A DNA stretch of 64,000 bases from Paraburkholderia adhaesiva (GCF_021390575.1 NZ_JAJEJQ010000001.1:1-64000); one strand, 5' to 3'. Positions 1 to 10,767 are shown, numbered from the stretch's first letter. The notes: generated by a model from the letters alone, not told the origin. Program-made: numbers and translations.

Positions 1-936
1 GTCGCCGACAATCCGGGGGTCTCGTACAACCCGCTGTTCCTTTATGGCGGCGTGGGCCTCGGCAAGACCCACCTGATCCACGCCATCGGCAACCAGCTGC
101 TGCTGGACAAGCCGGGCGCGCGGATCCGCTACATCCACGCCGAGCAATACGTTTCGGATGTCGTGAAAGCGTACCAGCGCAAGGCGTTCGACGACTTCAA
201 GCGCTATTACCACTCGCTGGACCTGCTGCTGATTGACGATATCCAGTTCTTCTCGGGCAAGTCGCGCACGCAGGAGGAATTCTTCTACGCGTTCGAGGCG
301 CTGGTCGCGAACAAGGCGCAGGTCATCATCACGAGCGACACGTACCCGAAGGAGATCTCGGGTATCGACGACCGCCTGATCTCCCGCTTCGACTCCGGCC
401 TGACCGTGGCGATCGAGCCGCCCGAGCTGGAAATGCGCGTCGCGATCCTGATGCGCAAAGCCCAGTCCGAAGGTGTGAGCCTGAACGAGGACGTCGCGTT
501 CTTCGTCGCGAAGCACCTGCGGTCGAACGTCCGCGAACTGGAAGGCGCGCTGCGCAAGATCCTCGCGTACTCGAAGTTCCATGGCCGCGAGATCTCGATC
601 GAACTGACCAAGGAAGCGCTCAAGGACCTGCTGACGGTCCAGAACCGGCAGATTTCGGTCGAAAACATCCAGAAGACGGTCGCCGACTTCTACAGCATCA
701 AGGTCGCCGACATGTATTCGAAGAAGCGTCCGGCGAACATCGCGCGGCCACGGCAGATTGCGATGTACCTCGCGAAGGAGCTGACGCAGAAGAGCCTGCC
801 GGAAATCGGCGAACTGTTCGGCGGCCGCGACCATACGACCGTGTTGCACGCCGTGCGCAAGATCGCCGACGAGCGCAGCAAGGACGCGCAGCTGAACCAC
901 GAGCTACATGTTCTAGAGCAAACGCTCAAGGGGTGA
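1..936 (+). CDS. dnaA: Chromosomal replication initiator DnaA (5' end outside window)
   Basis: This is the C-terminal 311 residues of DnaA, the AAA+ ATPase that binds DnaA boxes and opens the replication origin. The reading frame is open from base 1 and enters at the Walker A motif (GLGKTH, about residues 18-23 of the visible part). Walker B (LLLIDDIQF) follows, and the domain IV DNA-binding signature ([14 protein letters not shown]) lies near the C-terminus. DnaA of this group is usually about 500 residues or more, so the N-terminal interaction domain, the linker and the start of the AAA+ domain lie upstream. dnaN and gyrB follow on the same strand. Nothing in the visible part looks damaged. 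Confidence 0.98.
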   Translation, partial: VADNPGVSYNPLFLYGGVGLGKTHLIHAIGNQLLLDKPGARIRYIHAEQYVSDVVKAYQRKAFDDFKRYYHSLDLLLIDDIQFFSGKSRTQEEFFYAFEALVANKAQVIITSDTYPKEISGIDDRLISRFDSGLTVAIEPPELEMRVAILMRKAQSEGVSLNEDVAFFVAKHLRSNVRELEGALRKILAYSKFHGREISIELTKEALKDLLTVQNRQISVENIQKTVADFYSIKVADMYSKKRPANIARPRQIAMYLAKELTQKSLPEIGELFGGRDHTTVLHAVRKIADERSKDAQLNHELHVLEQTLKG

Positions 937-1251
937 CGCCGGCGACGGCGGGGCCGGCCCCGGTCCCGGTGGCGCGGCTGGAGCGGGCGCCTCGCCCACG
1001 CAGCACGTAACGGGCACTCCCTGGCAGTATCCCTGAGTGGGCTGACCTGTTTATTGCGCGGATCAGCCCCAATTTAGGGAAGTGGGTCGTTTTCAGGCAC
1101 AATATGGGTTTAACCGTCAGACGATGCCGGCTACGCTGGCGGACCGGACGGATTTCTCGCCGCGGCGCTGCAGCAAGGCGGCGCCAGCGCCCGGACTACG
1201 GTTTGGGTGCTGGACGGGGAGCGCAGGCCGTCACATCAACGAAGGAACTCT
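937..1251 (+). other. dnaA-dnaN intergenic region
   Basis: This 315-base gap holds no credible gene. It contains an inverted repeat (GGGCTGA at 1039-1045 and TCAGCCC at 1063-1069, 17-base loop) followed by AATTT, which could be a weak terminator or an mRNA structure. No good DnaA box was found. A ribosome site (GAAGGAA) lies just before dnaN. The dnaN promoter is presumably here but I could not place it with confidence. Confidence 0.5.
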
Positions 1252-2355
1252 ATGCAACTGGTCAAGACCGAACGCGATAACCTCCTCAGGCCGCTGCAAA
1301 CGGTGAGCGGCATTGTCGAACGCCGCCACACGTTGCCGATCCTCGCCAATCTGCTCATCACCAAGAACGGTTCCGATGTTTCGTTCCTTTCGACGGACCT
1401 CGAACTGCAGATCACCACGCACGCCGACTTCGGCGTGGGCGGCGACCAGATCGCCACGACCGTCGCCGCGCGCAAGCTGCTCGACATCCTGCGCGCGATG
1501 CCCGACGGTCAGGTGACGCTCACGCTCGCCGACAAGCGCCTCACGGTGCAGTCCGGCAAGAGCCGTTTCGCGCTCCAGACCCTCGCCGCGGACGAGTTCC
1601 CCACGGTCGCGCAGTCGAAGGAATTCGGCGCGAGCCTTGAAGTGCCGCAAAAGACCTTCCGGCAACTGCTCGGCATGGTCTATTTCGCGATGGCGCAGCA
1701 GGACATCCGCTACTACCTGAACGGCATGCTGCTCGTCGTCGACGGCGACCAGCTCATGGCGGTTGCGACCGATGGTCACCGCCTCGCGTTTTCGTCGATG
1801 AAGATCGAAGGCTCGTTCGCGCGCCAGGAAGTCATCATCCCGCGCAAGACGATCCTCGAACTCCAGCGCCTGCTCGAAGACATCGACGACGTGCTGAAGA
1901 TCGACATCGGCTCGTCGCAGGTGAAGTTCACCTTCGGTCAGGTCGAACTCGTTTCGAAGCTCGTGGAAGGCAAGTTCCCCGACTTCCAGCGCGTGATCCC
2001 GAAGGCGCACAAGAACACCTTCCAGATCGGCCGCGAAGAACTGCAACGCTCGCTGCAGCGCGCGGCGATTCTCACGTCCGACAAGTTCAAGGGCGTGCGC
2101 TGCATCATCGAGCCGGGCCAGCTCAAGATCATGTCGACGAACGCGGATCAGGAAGAGGCCCAGGAAGAACTGGAAATCGCCTACCAGGGCGACACCATCG
2201 ACATCGGGTTCAACGTCACGTATCTGCTCGACGTACTGGCGAACCTGAAGATCGACATGCTGGAAGTCAGCCTCGGCGACGCCAGCTCCAGCGCACTCAT
2301 CACGATTCCTGAGAACGAGGAATTCAAATACGTGGTGATGCCGATGCGCATTTAA
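1252..2355 (+). CDS. dnaN: DNA polymerase III beta sliding clamp
   Basis: This 367-residue protein is the ring-shaped processivity clamp that tethers DNA polymerase III to DNA. The start MQLVKTERDNLLRPLQ is preceded by a good ribosome site (GAAGGAA) 6 to 8 bases away, so the in-frame upstream extension to 1207 is rejected. Family features include the N-terminal RRHTLPILANLL motif, YYLNGMLL in the second domain, and the C-terminal YVVMPMRI, which matches the usual VMPMR(L/I) clamp ending. Length is normal. It lies between dnaA and gyrB, the standard bacterial arrangement, and a terminator-like hairpin follows. Confidence 0.98.
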   Translation: MQLVKTERDNLLRPLQTVSGIVERRHTLPILANLLITKNGSDVSFLSTDLELQITTHADFGVGGDQIATTVAARKLLDILRAMPDGQVTLTLADKRLTVQSGKSRFALQTLAADEFPTVAQSKEFGASLEVPQKTFRQLLGMVYFAMAQQDIRYYLNGMLLVVDGDQLMAVATDGHRLAFSSMKIEGSFARQEVIIPRKTILELQRLLEDIDDVLKIDIGSSQVKFTFGQVELVSKLVEGKFPDFQRVIPKAHKNTFQIGREELQRSLQRAAILTSDKFKGVRCIIEPGQLKIMSTNADQEEAQEELEIAYQGDTIDIGFNVTYLLDVLANLKIDMLEVSLGDASSSALITIPENEEFKYVVMPMRI

Positions 2356-2379
2356 AAAGCGCGACAGAAGAAGAACTCC

Positions 2380-2407
2380 AGGGGGCGCTGCGCCCCTTTG
2401 GCGTTTT
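2380..2407 (+). terminator. Intrinsic terminator after dnaN
   Basis: A short GC hairpin (GGGGCG at 2382-2387, CGCCCC at 2391-2396, loop CTG) is followed by TTTGGCGTTTTT. It lies between the dnaN stop and gyrB, so gyrB probably has its own promoter or depends on partial read-through. Confidence 0.6.
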
Positions 2408-2430
2408 TATGGCTTTTCAAAAGCCCCTGA

Positions 2431-4944
<2,514 letters not shown>

Positions 4945-4983
4945 GGTTCCTTGTAGATGAACGCATAACCTGAGAAAAACGGG

Positions 4984-5013
4984 CCCATAAGTTGAGAGAC
5001 TTATGGGTCTTTT
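4984..5013 (+). terminator. Intrinsic terminator after gyrB
   Basis: A perfect 9-bp inverted repeat (CCCATAAGT at 4984-4992, ACTTATGGG at 4999-5007) is followed by TCTTTTCT. It ends the dnaN-gyrB transcription unit and marks the edge between core genes and the accessory cassettes. Confidence 0.85.
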
Positions 5014-5188
5014 CTATTGGTAGCCTGGATTTTTCGAGGATTCGTCCACGGGTCTGTGCTCTACGAAGAGATTCACGAACGTGAAGGACTGGGGTACACG
5101 TCGACACTGCGCACTATGACACGGTGCTCTTTGCGTTCCAGCCCGTCTCCTCGCGCGGTTGGCGTCCCCAGCACGTTCAGTGGACTCT

Positions 5189-5308
5189 TCAGGTGTCGTA
5201 CGCCGTCATCATCAGCGCGCCGGGGTTGTCCGGCGCGAGACTGAAGTACAGGGAAGGCAGAACGCGCATCGGCACGGGACGTTTGAGTAGCAACCTTCGA
5301 CTAAACAT
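5189..5308 (-). pseudogene. Possible 3' gene remnant (39 codons)
   Basis: On the reverse strand a short frame ends in a protein-like sequence (PSLYFSLAPDNPGALMM then TAYDT and stop). Its last 28 or so codons have the G/C third-position bias of real genes here, while the sequence before them does not. I do not recognise the family. It may be the tail of a gene lost when this region was rearranged, or chance. The rest of 4945-5370 holds only the gyrB terminator and the promoter of the next gene. Confidence 0.25.
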
Positions 5309-5312
5309 TCTA

Positions 5313-5341
5313 TTGATTTATATTATATGTATTTGTATAGT
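5313..5341 (+). promoter_or_regulatory. Sigma-70 promoter, probable BigR-type operator
   Basis: TTGATT (5313-5318) and TATAGT (5336-5341) are spaced by exactly 17 bases, 30 bases before the start of the ArsR-family gene. The spacer is almost pure A/T (TATATTATATG...), in contrast to the GC-rich surroundings. BigR-type repressors bind AT-rich sites that overlap their own promoters, so autoregulation here is a reasonable inference. Confidence 0.7.
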
Positions 5342-5370
5342 GACTCAAAGCAGAGCCTTGGAACACCTTC

Positions 5371-5685
5371 ATGCCCGCTGTTGCCCTGGACCCTCAACTG
5401 ATGCGCGAAGCCGCAGCCCGCGCCGTTGACCACCTCAAGGTGCTGGGGAACAGCGAGCGGCTGTTGCTGCTGTGCCAACTGTCCCAAGGTGAGCTTTCCG
5501 TGAGTGAACTGGAGGAGTGTCTGGGAATTCGTCAACCGACGTTGTCGCAGCAACTGGGCGTCCTGCGCACTGACGGGGTGGTGAATACCCGCCGGGACGG
5601 CAAGCGCGTTATCTACAGCATCGCGGACCAGCAGCTCCTGCAATTGCTCGCGGCTCTGTACAGCATTTATTGCCCTCAAAAGTGA
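5371..5685 (+). CDS. BigR/SqrR-like ArsR-family repressor
   Basis: This 104-residue winged-helix protein belongs to the ArsR family. The recognition helix region is [12 protein letters not shown] and the wing is [12 protein letters not shown]. Cys35 ([10 protein letters not shown]) and Cys101 (SIYCPQK) sit where the BigR/SqrR/YgaV group has the two cysteines that form a di- or tetrasulfide bond when reactive sulfur is present. A third cysteine is at about 50. The two downstream genes encode a split YeeE/YedE permease, which is the usual partner of BigR. The inferred role is derepression of that permease by sulfide or persulfide. I use no gene symbol because bigR and related names vary between species. 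Confidence 0.85.
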   Translation: MPAVALDPQLMREAAARAVDHLKVLGNSERLLLLCQLSQGELSVSELEECLGIRQPTLSQQLGVLRTDGVVNTRRDGKRVIYSIADQQLLQLLAALYSIYCPQK

Positions 5686-5689
5686 AACC

Positions 5690-6121
5690 ATGAGCATCGA
5701 CTGGAACGCTTTCACGCCCTCGTTCGCGCTGGCTGGCGGCTTGCTTATCGGCATCGCTGCAGCGATGTTGGTCCTCTTCAACGGCCGCATCGCCGGTATC
5801 AGTGGCGTGCTCGGTGGATTGCTTCGCCCCGTAAAGGGCGACGTCGCATGGCGGGTCGCCTTCCTGGGAGGCCTTATCGTCGCCCCGGCGCTCTTTACGC
5901 TGTTCAGCGGCCAAACTGGCCGAATCGATGCCGGATTTGATGCGTTGGTTGTGGCCGGCTTACTGGTGGGGGTCGGCACGCGCTATGCCGCGGGCTGCAC
6001 ATCGGGACACGGTGTCTGTGGCTTGTCGCGGCTTTCACCGCGGTCGATGGTGGCAACACTGTCCTTCATGGGCGCGGGCTTCGCGACCGTCTTCGTAGTT
6101 CGGCACGTTCTTGGCGCCTAA
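5690..6121 (+). CDS. YeeE/YedE-type sulfur transporter, first half
   Basis: This 143-residue integral membrane protein has about four hydrophobic segments. It carries the family motif [10 protein letters not shown] at about residues 103-112, in which a conserved cysteine takes part in relaying thiosulfate or other reduced sulfur in YeeE/TsuA proteins. Full-length members are about 350-400 residues, so this is one half of a permease encoded by two genes. It starts 4 bases after the repressor gene stops and is followed 10 bases later by the second half. Sulfur-compound uptake or release is inferred from family and context. Confidence 0.85.
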   Translation: MSIDWNAFTPSFALAGGLLIGIAAAMLVLFNGRIAGISGVLGGLLRPVKGDVAWRVAFLGGLIVAPALFTLFSGQTGRIDAGFDALVVAGLLVGVGTRYAAGCTSGHGVCGLSRLSPRSMVATLSFMGAGFATVFVVRHVLGA

Positions 6122-6131
6122 GGAGAACCGC

Positions 6132-6563
6132 ATGGGCATCCTGGTTTCGTTTTTGAGCGGTCTCGTCTTCGGACTTGGCTTGCTCATCTCCGGCATGGCC
6201 TCACCCGCCAAGGTGCTTGGCTTTCTGGACATCGCCGGCCAGTGGGACCCGTCACTGGCTCTGGTGATGGTTGGCGCCATCGCAGTGGGATTGGTTGCCT
6301 TCACGTTGGCGCGTCGGCGTAGCGTGAGCTTGCTCGGCTTTGACATGAAGTTGCCCACTAACCGGCATATCGACCGTCGCCTGGTTATTGGCAGCCTTTT
6401 GTTCGGCGTCGGTTGGGGCGTGGCAGGCTTGTGTCCGGGGCCCGCGCTGGTCGCGCTGGGGACAGGACAGCCCGAGTTCGTCGTGTTTGTCGCGGCAATG
6501 CTGGCAGGTATGGGCTTTTTCGAACTGCTGGAGCGCGCGAAATCAAGCGGGCAGCAAGCGTAA
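6132..6563 (+). CDS. YeeE/YedE-type (DUF6691) transporter, second half
   Basis: This 143-residue membrane protein is the partner of the preceding half-permease. It has about four membrane segments and the motif GVGWGVAGLCPGPALVALG, in which the conserved cysteine lies in the GLCPGPA turn. The start at 6132 follows AAGGAGAAC at a normal distance; an in-frame start at 6111 would overlap the upstream gene and is less likely. The pair resembles PmpA/PmpB of BigR operons. The persulfide dioxygenase often found in such operons is not present here. Confidence 0.83.
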   Translation: MGILVSFLSGLVFGLGLLISGMASPAKVLGFLDIAGQWDPSLALVMVGAIAVGLVAFTLARRRSVSLLGFDMKLPTNRHIDRRLVIGSLLFGVGWGVAGLCPGPALVALGTGQPEFVVFVAAMLAGMGFFELLERAKSSGQQA

Positions 6564-6786
6564 AAAGTGAACGGCCAACGCTGCATCGCCGTTAATGGCG
6601 CTGCTACTTCCATGCGACACGCAAAGCCCGATTACCTGGTCGAGTTGTTCGTACTGCTATCGATAATCCCACGCGTGAGGGATTGGTATTGACCGACCGG
6701 ATCCGTGGTTTAGCGCCGTGGCGATTCAGGCTGGCCAACTTAACACGCACAGTGTGCGATCTGATTTGTGTAGCGAGGAGAACCTC

Positions 6787-7134
6787 ATGAGCAGCATCCC
6801 ATCCTTCAAACAAACGGTCAAAGACGTCTCGGCGCAAACGCGACGGTTGCGCGAGAGCCAGCCCGATTTGATGACGGCGTTTAACCAACTCGCTGCGGCC
6901 GGCACCAAGGACGGCGCGTTGCCCCACAAGACCCGCGAACTGGTGGCGTTAGGCATCGCGATCGCAGGCCGTTGCGACGACTGCATCGGCTTTCATGTGC
7001 AGACTCTTGTCAAACTCGGCGTCACGCGAGCCGAACTGGAGGACGTGCTGGGCACAGCCATCTATATGGGCGGCGGACCCTCATTGATGTACGCCACGCA
7101 CGCCCTCGCGGCTTTTGATGAGTTTTCGTCTTGA
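6787..7134 (+). CDS. AhpD-like carboxymuconolactone decarboxylase family protein
   Basis: This 115-residue all-helical protein has the AhpD-type site Cys63-x-x-Cys66 with His70 (RCDDCIGFHV), the thiol and proton-relay residues of alkylhydroperoxidase-like enzymes. The C-terminal half (VLGTAIYMGGGPSLMYATHAL) is typical of the family. The start follows a strong ribosome site (GAGGAG, 6777-6782). The gene is alone between the sulfur cassette and a strong terminator. A role in peroxide or thiol chemistry is inferred from family only; the substrate is unknown. Confidence 0.85.
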   Translation: MSSIPSFKQTVKDVSAQTRRLRESQPDLMTAFNQLAAAGTKDGALPHKTRELVALGIAIAGRCDDCIGFHVQTLVKLGVTRAELEDVLGTAIYMGGGPSLMYATHALAAFDEFSS

Positions 7135-7154
7135 TGCATCCTGAGGTGCACGTC

Positions 7155-7189
7155 AAGGCCCCGGTCGAGTGACCGGGGCCTTGTGTTTT
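7155..7189 (+). terminator. Strong intrinsic terminator
   Basis: A perfect 12-bp inverted repeat (AAGGCCCCGGTC at 7155-7166, GACCGGGGCCTT at 7171-7182) with a 4-base loop is followed by GTGTTTTC. It ends the AhpD-like gene. It also excludes the GTG at 7183 as a sensible start for the next gene. Confidence 0.88.
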
Positions 7190-7228
7190 CACGAAGCACC
7201 CCCGTCGATGCTCATCTACACAGCTTCC

Positions 7229-7257
7229 TTGACAAACCGATTTGGTTTACCGAGTAT
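7229..7257 (+). promoter_or_regulatory. Promoter and candidate ArsR operator
   Basis: A consensus -35 box TTGACA (7229-7234) is followed at 17 bases by a weak -10 (GAGTAT, 7252-7257). The spacer holds the inverted repeat AAACC-gattt-GGTTT (7234-7248), and a related AACCGATTGG lies at 7277-7286. The repeat lying between the promoter boxes suggests autorepression by the ArsR-type product. Confidence 0.5.
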
Positions 7258-7293
7258 TTAACCTATCAGCTAATTAACCGATTGGAAAATTAC

Positions 7294-7707
7294 TTGGACC
7301 AGGATCACCTCAGCGTCACGTTTGCCGCGCTGGCGGACCCGACGCGACGCGCCATCCTCGCGAGGCTTGCGCAAGGCGAAGCCACCGTTGGCGATCTTGC
7401 CGTGCCTTTTGAACTGAGTGCGCCGGCCATCAGCAAGCACCTGCGCGTTCTCGCGCGGGCTGGCCTCATTACGCAAGGGCGCGATCGCCAGTATCGCCCT
7501 TGTCGCATTGCACCTGCGCCGCTCAAGCAGGCCGCCGACTGGGCACTGCAGTACCGTGCCCTGTGGGAGCAGCGACTCGATCAACTCGACAGCTACCTGC
7601 AGCAACTGCAACAGAAGCCGGTCAAGGGCGCTCCCGGACAGGCAGCACCGAAGCCCACACCCAAAGTTTCCAAACCTCGAACCAGGAAAACTCGTCACCA
7701 TGACTGA
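7294..7707 (+). CDS. ArsR-family transcriptional regulator
   Basis: This winged-helix regulator has the pattern FAALADPTRRAILARL, then a recognition helix region LSAPAISKHLRVLARAGLI and a wing GRDRQYRP. It lacks the metal-binding cysteine pair of classical ArsR. This subgroup is nearly always paired with a SRPBCC (AHSA1) gene, as here, where the two overlap by 8 bases (ATGACTGA). The start is uncertain. The open frame reaches back to a GTG at 7183, but that lies inside the terminator and upstream of the promoter, so I chose TTG at 7294, with GGAAA just before it; TTG at 7282 is an alternative. The C-terminal 35 residues are Lys/Pro/Thr-rich. Confidence 0.85.
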   Translation: MDQDHLSVTFAALADPTRRAILARLAQGEATVGDLAVPFELSAPAISKHLRVLARAGLITQGRDRQYRPCRIAPAPLKQAADWALQYRALWEQRLDQLDSYLQQLQQKPVKGAPGQAAPKPTPKVSKPRTRKTRHHD

Positions 7708-8221
7708 CAAACTTTCCGCTCCATTCGTCATCGAGCGCCGCTTCGCTGCGCCGCGCGAACTCGTGTACGCCGCATTGACTGAAGCTGAGCATCTGAGTAC
7801 GTGGATGAGCCCACCCGGGATGGAACTGTCCCACTGCACGGTGGATGCGCGTGTCGGTGGCGTCTTTCACTACGCGATGAAGCCGCGCGGCATGCCCGAC
7901 GCTCCGGCGATGTGGGGCAAGTGGACGTTCCGCGAATTGACGCCGCCCGAGCGCATTGTCGTCGTCGTGCAGTTCAGTGATGCCGACGGTGGCGTGACGC
8001 GACATCCAATGGCCACACTATGGCCGCTTTACACACTATCGACGACCACGCTCAGCGAAATCGACGGCGGCACGTTACTGCGCCTCGAGTGGCGCGCGCT
8101 GAACGCAAGCGAAGCCGAAGAAGCTATCTTCGACGCGTCGCACGCGAGCATGTCGCAAGGCTGGGGCGGAACCATGGACGTGCTCGACAAGTACCTCACG
8201 CAGCAGCAAGCCGGGCGCTGA
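7700..8221 (+). CDS. SRPBCC (AHSA1-type) domain protein
   Basis: This 173-residue protein has the START/Bet v1-like fold of the AHSA1 group, recognised by the opening FVIERRFAAPRELVYAALTEAEHLSTWM, the middle GGVFHYAMKPRG, and the ending SQGWGGTMDVLDKYL. These proteins form a hydrophobic pocket and are commonly co-transcribed with an ArsR-type repressor, as seen here with an 8-base overlap. The ligand is not known for most members. Translation is probably coupled to the upstream gene. No membrane or export signal is seen. Confidence 0.88.
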   Translation: MTDKLSAPFVIERRFAAPRELVYAALTEAEHLSTWMSPPGMELSHCTVDARVGGVFHYAMKPRGMPDAPAMWGKWTFRELTPPERIVVVVQFSDADGGVTRHPMATLWPLYTLSTTTLSEIDGGTLLRLEWRALNASEAEEAIFDASHASMSQGWGGTMDVLDKYLTQQQAGR

Positions 8222-8274
8222 ATCGAGACGCGGTGCAGGGGCGCGACGATGCGCAACCGCCTGCACCGCACTGA

Positions 8275-9141
8275 TCAGACAGCGCGTGACACAAGCTCGC
8301 GCAGAACGGTTTCGAGACCGATCCGACCACGGAGGATTGCGTCCGCGTGACCTTCGAAGTCGATCCAGCCTTCGTTGAATCCATCGAGCATCCGCATGCG
8401 CGGCAGCGGATGCTTCATCCCTTGCGCCCGGAACAATGCTTCCCAGTTCTGCCTGTCGACCACCTCGGAACGTGCCGGGCGATCGAGTACGCGGGCAAAC
8501 GCCGATGCGAGGTCGTTCGGGCTCACGCGGTGCGGGCCTTCGAGTTCGACGATGCGCACGCCATCCCACGTTTGCTGGAGCAGTTCGGCCGCGACGCGAC
8601 CGACGTCGGCGGTGGCGACCATCGGCACGGGTTTGTCGAGCGGCTGCAGGAAACTGGCGATGACACCGTCGTCGCGTGCCGAGGCGACATCCCATTGGGC
8701 GTTTTCCATGAACCACGCGGGACGCAGGAACGTCACAGGCATCGGCAGGCCGCTCAGTGCCTGCTCCATCAACGTGCGTTGCGTGAGCAGGTTGCTCTCG
8801 GAAGCCTGCGCACCGATCGTCGAAAGGCAGACCACTCGTTCTGGCTTGGCCATCCGGATCGCTTCAGAAACGGCATCGATGACCACGCGCGCTTCAGGAA
8901 AATCCGGTTCGGGATCGAATTCCGAAGGCGGCAGAATAAACACGCCAGTCGCGCCTTCGAACGCGGCCGCGAGGGAGGCAGCGTCTTCCATGGGGGCCGT
9001 CGCCAGCTCGCAGCCGCGCTCCGCCCATGCGTTTGCCCGCGTGGCGTCGCGTACGACGGCACGCACCTGATGACCCGAAGCTAGAAGCTCGCGCGCCGCT
9101 GCACCGCCGACCTTGCCAGTGATTCCTGTGATTGCATACAT
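8275..9141 (-). CDS. NmrA-like NAD(P)-binding reductase
   Basis: This 288-residue protein is an atypical short-chain dehydrogenase of the NmrA/QorB type. The N-terminal Rossmann motif is ITGITGKVGGAAARELL. Further family marks are GVFILPPSEFD and FLRPAWFMENAQWD. The start at 9141 follows GGAGCACGAACG; the open frame extends upstream to 9234 but without a better start. The substrate is unknown; relatives act on quinones or serve as redox sensors. It reads in the same direction as the XRE regulator located upstream of it (9327-10172), and the gap between them has a low G+C stretch that could hold a promoter. Confidence 0.85.
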   Translation of the reverse strand: MYAITGITGKVGGAAARELLASGHQVRAVVRDATRANAWAERGCELATAPMEDAASLAAAFEGATGVFILPPSEFDPEPDFPEARVVIDAVSEAIRMAKPERVVCLSTIGAQASESNLLTQRTLMEQALSGLPMPVTFLRPAWFMENAQWDVASARDDGVIASFLQPLDKPVPMVATADVGRVAAELLQQTWDGVRIVELEGPHRVSPNDLASAFARVLDRPARSEVVDRQNWEALFRAQGMKHPLPRMRMLDGFNEGWIDFEGHADAILRGRIGLETVLRELVSRAV

Positions 9142-9326
9142 CGTTCGTGCTCCTTGCGTCGATAAGTAAAGTGTCGAGCCGACGATGTGCATTCTGGACA
9201 AGCACCAGCCGAAACAAAATGACATGGATAGCACTGAAAAAGTGACATCGTGTCACCAATGAGGCGCGATAAGCGCGCGGTCCGCTTCAATCGACACAGC
9301 CCGACGAACCGTGGGCATCGATCGGT

Positions 9327-10172
9327 TCAGTGTTGTCTGGAATGGCTGGCGAGCAACTGCCGGTGGCGCGCTTCGGTTTCGTCATCGGCGGGGAACATGC
9401 ATTCCAGCCGCAGTTCCTGCGCCACAACGTTCTGCGGCGCACCCACGGTCGTGACCAACGAGAAATATCGAAGCACGTCCCCCTCGCGGACGAAACCCAG
9501 CGGAATGACGGGCATCGCGGGGTCGCCTGGCTGACCATGCTGCATTTTCCAGTCGCGTGGCACGTCGGGATACGCGCGTAGTTCGTCGAGCAACCGCCGG
9601 GTGCCGGCATCAACCGCGTGTCCAACCGATTCTCGATACACGCGTTGCAGCAAGCTTCGCGAGACCGCGTGCCAGTCGGCAATGAATGGACGCATCCCCT
9701 GAGGATCGAAGATCAAATGCAGCATGTTGCGCGGACCTTCGCGCGAGGCCATGTCGATGAAACAGTCGAAGAAGCGCGGCGCTGCGTCGTTGGTCATCAA
9801 CACGTTCCAGTAGCGATCCATCACGATCGCCGGAAACGGCTCATGTTGGCGTACGACCCGCTCGAGCGCGCGGATGACACTATGCATCTCCTGGGCGTTC
9901 CATGGCGCCTCTGAATAGACGGGCGCGTAGCCAGCGGCGAGCAGAAGGCCGTTGCGCTCGCGCAATGGCACATCGAGCGTCTGCGCGAGTATCAGCAGCG
10001 TGTCCCGGCCCGGCACGCTGCGCCCGCTTTCGATGAAGCTGATCTGTCGCTGCGAGATGCCGGCCTCGAGCGACAGATCGAGCTGACTCACGCCACGCAC
10101 GTCGCGCCAATAGCGCAGCAAGTCGCCGAGTTCGCTCGATGGCGCTTTCGGATCGGGGCGGGTGGCGTTCAT
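9327..10172 (-). CDS. XRE-family regulator with MmyB-like ligand domain
   Basis: This 281-residue regulator has an N-terminal Cro/CI-type helix-turn-helix (about residues 14-70: LGDLLRYWRD, VSQLDLSLEAGISQRQISFIESGRSVP), then a C-terminal MmyB-like domain (VMDRYWNVLMTNDAAPRFF, LRAYPDVPRDW), which in relatives binds a fatty-acid-like ligand. It probably controls the NmrA-like reductase downstream and/or the AhpD relative upstream, which read the same way. The inducer is not known. Confidence 0.87.
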   Translation of the reverse strand: MNATRPDPKAPSSELGDLLRYWRDVRGVSQLDLSLEAGISQRQISFIESGRSVPGRDTLLILAQTLDVPLRERNGLLLAAGYAPVYSEAPWNAQEMHSVIRALERVVRQHEPFPAIVMDRYWNVLMTNDAAPRFFDCFIDMASREGPRNMLHLIFDPQGMRPFIADWHAVSRSLLQRVYRESVGHAVDAGTRRLLDELRAYPDVPRDWKMQHGQPGDPAMPVIPLGFVREGDVLRYFSLVTTVGAPQNVVAQELRLECMFPADDETEARHRQLLASHSRQH

Positions 10173-10209
10173 CGGATTCCCCTGATCGAGGTGGACGAGT
10201 ACAGATGGC

Positions 10210-10767
10210 TCAGTGTTCGCTCGCGTGCCAGGCGAACTCCTCGAACTGCGCTTCGAGCCGCGGCTGAGTCACGCTGGCGGTGTAGTTCGTAATCGTAGAT
10301 GCAGCAACCACCGCGATGACTTCAAGGATCTGCTCAGCACTGAACCCTGCATCCAGGAAGCGTTTCTGATCCGAATCGGCCAGGCGGCCCCGTTTTTCTA
10401 TCAGTGTGCGCGCCAATGCCGATAGCGCGGCCGGTCCATCGTCATAGGGCAAGATGCCGTTCCGGATTGCATCGACATCGGCGGGGCGCACGCCCTCCTT
10501 CAACGCGAGCGCCGTGTGAAATGCGACCGGCCATTCGCTGGCGTTCACGACCGCGTTGGTCAGCAACACCGTCTGAATCTGCGGTTCGGTGAGACTGCTC
10601 GAATGCACGCGCTGGAACAGGCCGATGAAACCGTTGATCAGCACCGGCGATCCGGCCATCGTGGCGGCGATGTTCGGAATCAGGCCGAACGTCTGATGCA
10701 ATTGCTCGAGCACGGGCTTTGATTGCGCGGGAGCGGAATCGATCGTGTATGCGGGAAAGCTGGACAT
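10210..10767 (-). CDS. AhpD-fold protein lacking the catalytic cysteines
   Basis: This 185-residue protein aligns with the peroxidase-related branch of the carboxymuconolactone decarboxylase family (PNIAATMAGSPVLINGF, LTEPQIQTVLLTNAVVN). At the place where relatives have N-x-C-x-Y-C-x-x-x-H it reads Asn75-Ala-Ser77-Glu-Trp-Pro80-Val-Ala-Phe-His84. Both cysteines are therefore replaced, and the whole protein has no cysteine at all. The fold is likely kept, but thiol peroxidase chemistry is not possible. The start follows GGAGATACATC. It lies just upstream of the XRE regulator gene and reads the same way, 37 bases apart, so the two may be co-transcribed. Confidence 0.85.
   Translation of the reverse strand: MSSFPAYTIDSAPAQSKPVLEQLHQTFGLIPNIAATMAGSPVLINGFIGLFQRVHSSSLTEPQIQTVLLTNAVVNASEWPVAFHTALALKEGVRPADVDAIRNGILPYDDGPAALSALARTLIEKRGRLADSDQKRFLDAGFSAEQILEVIAVVAASTITNYTASVTQPRLEAQFEEFAWHASEH

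Noticed and set aside
937-1251. DnaA boxes between dnaA and dnaN
   Set aside because: The best candidate (around 1051) has three or more mismatches.
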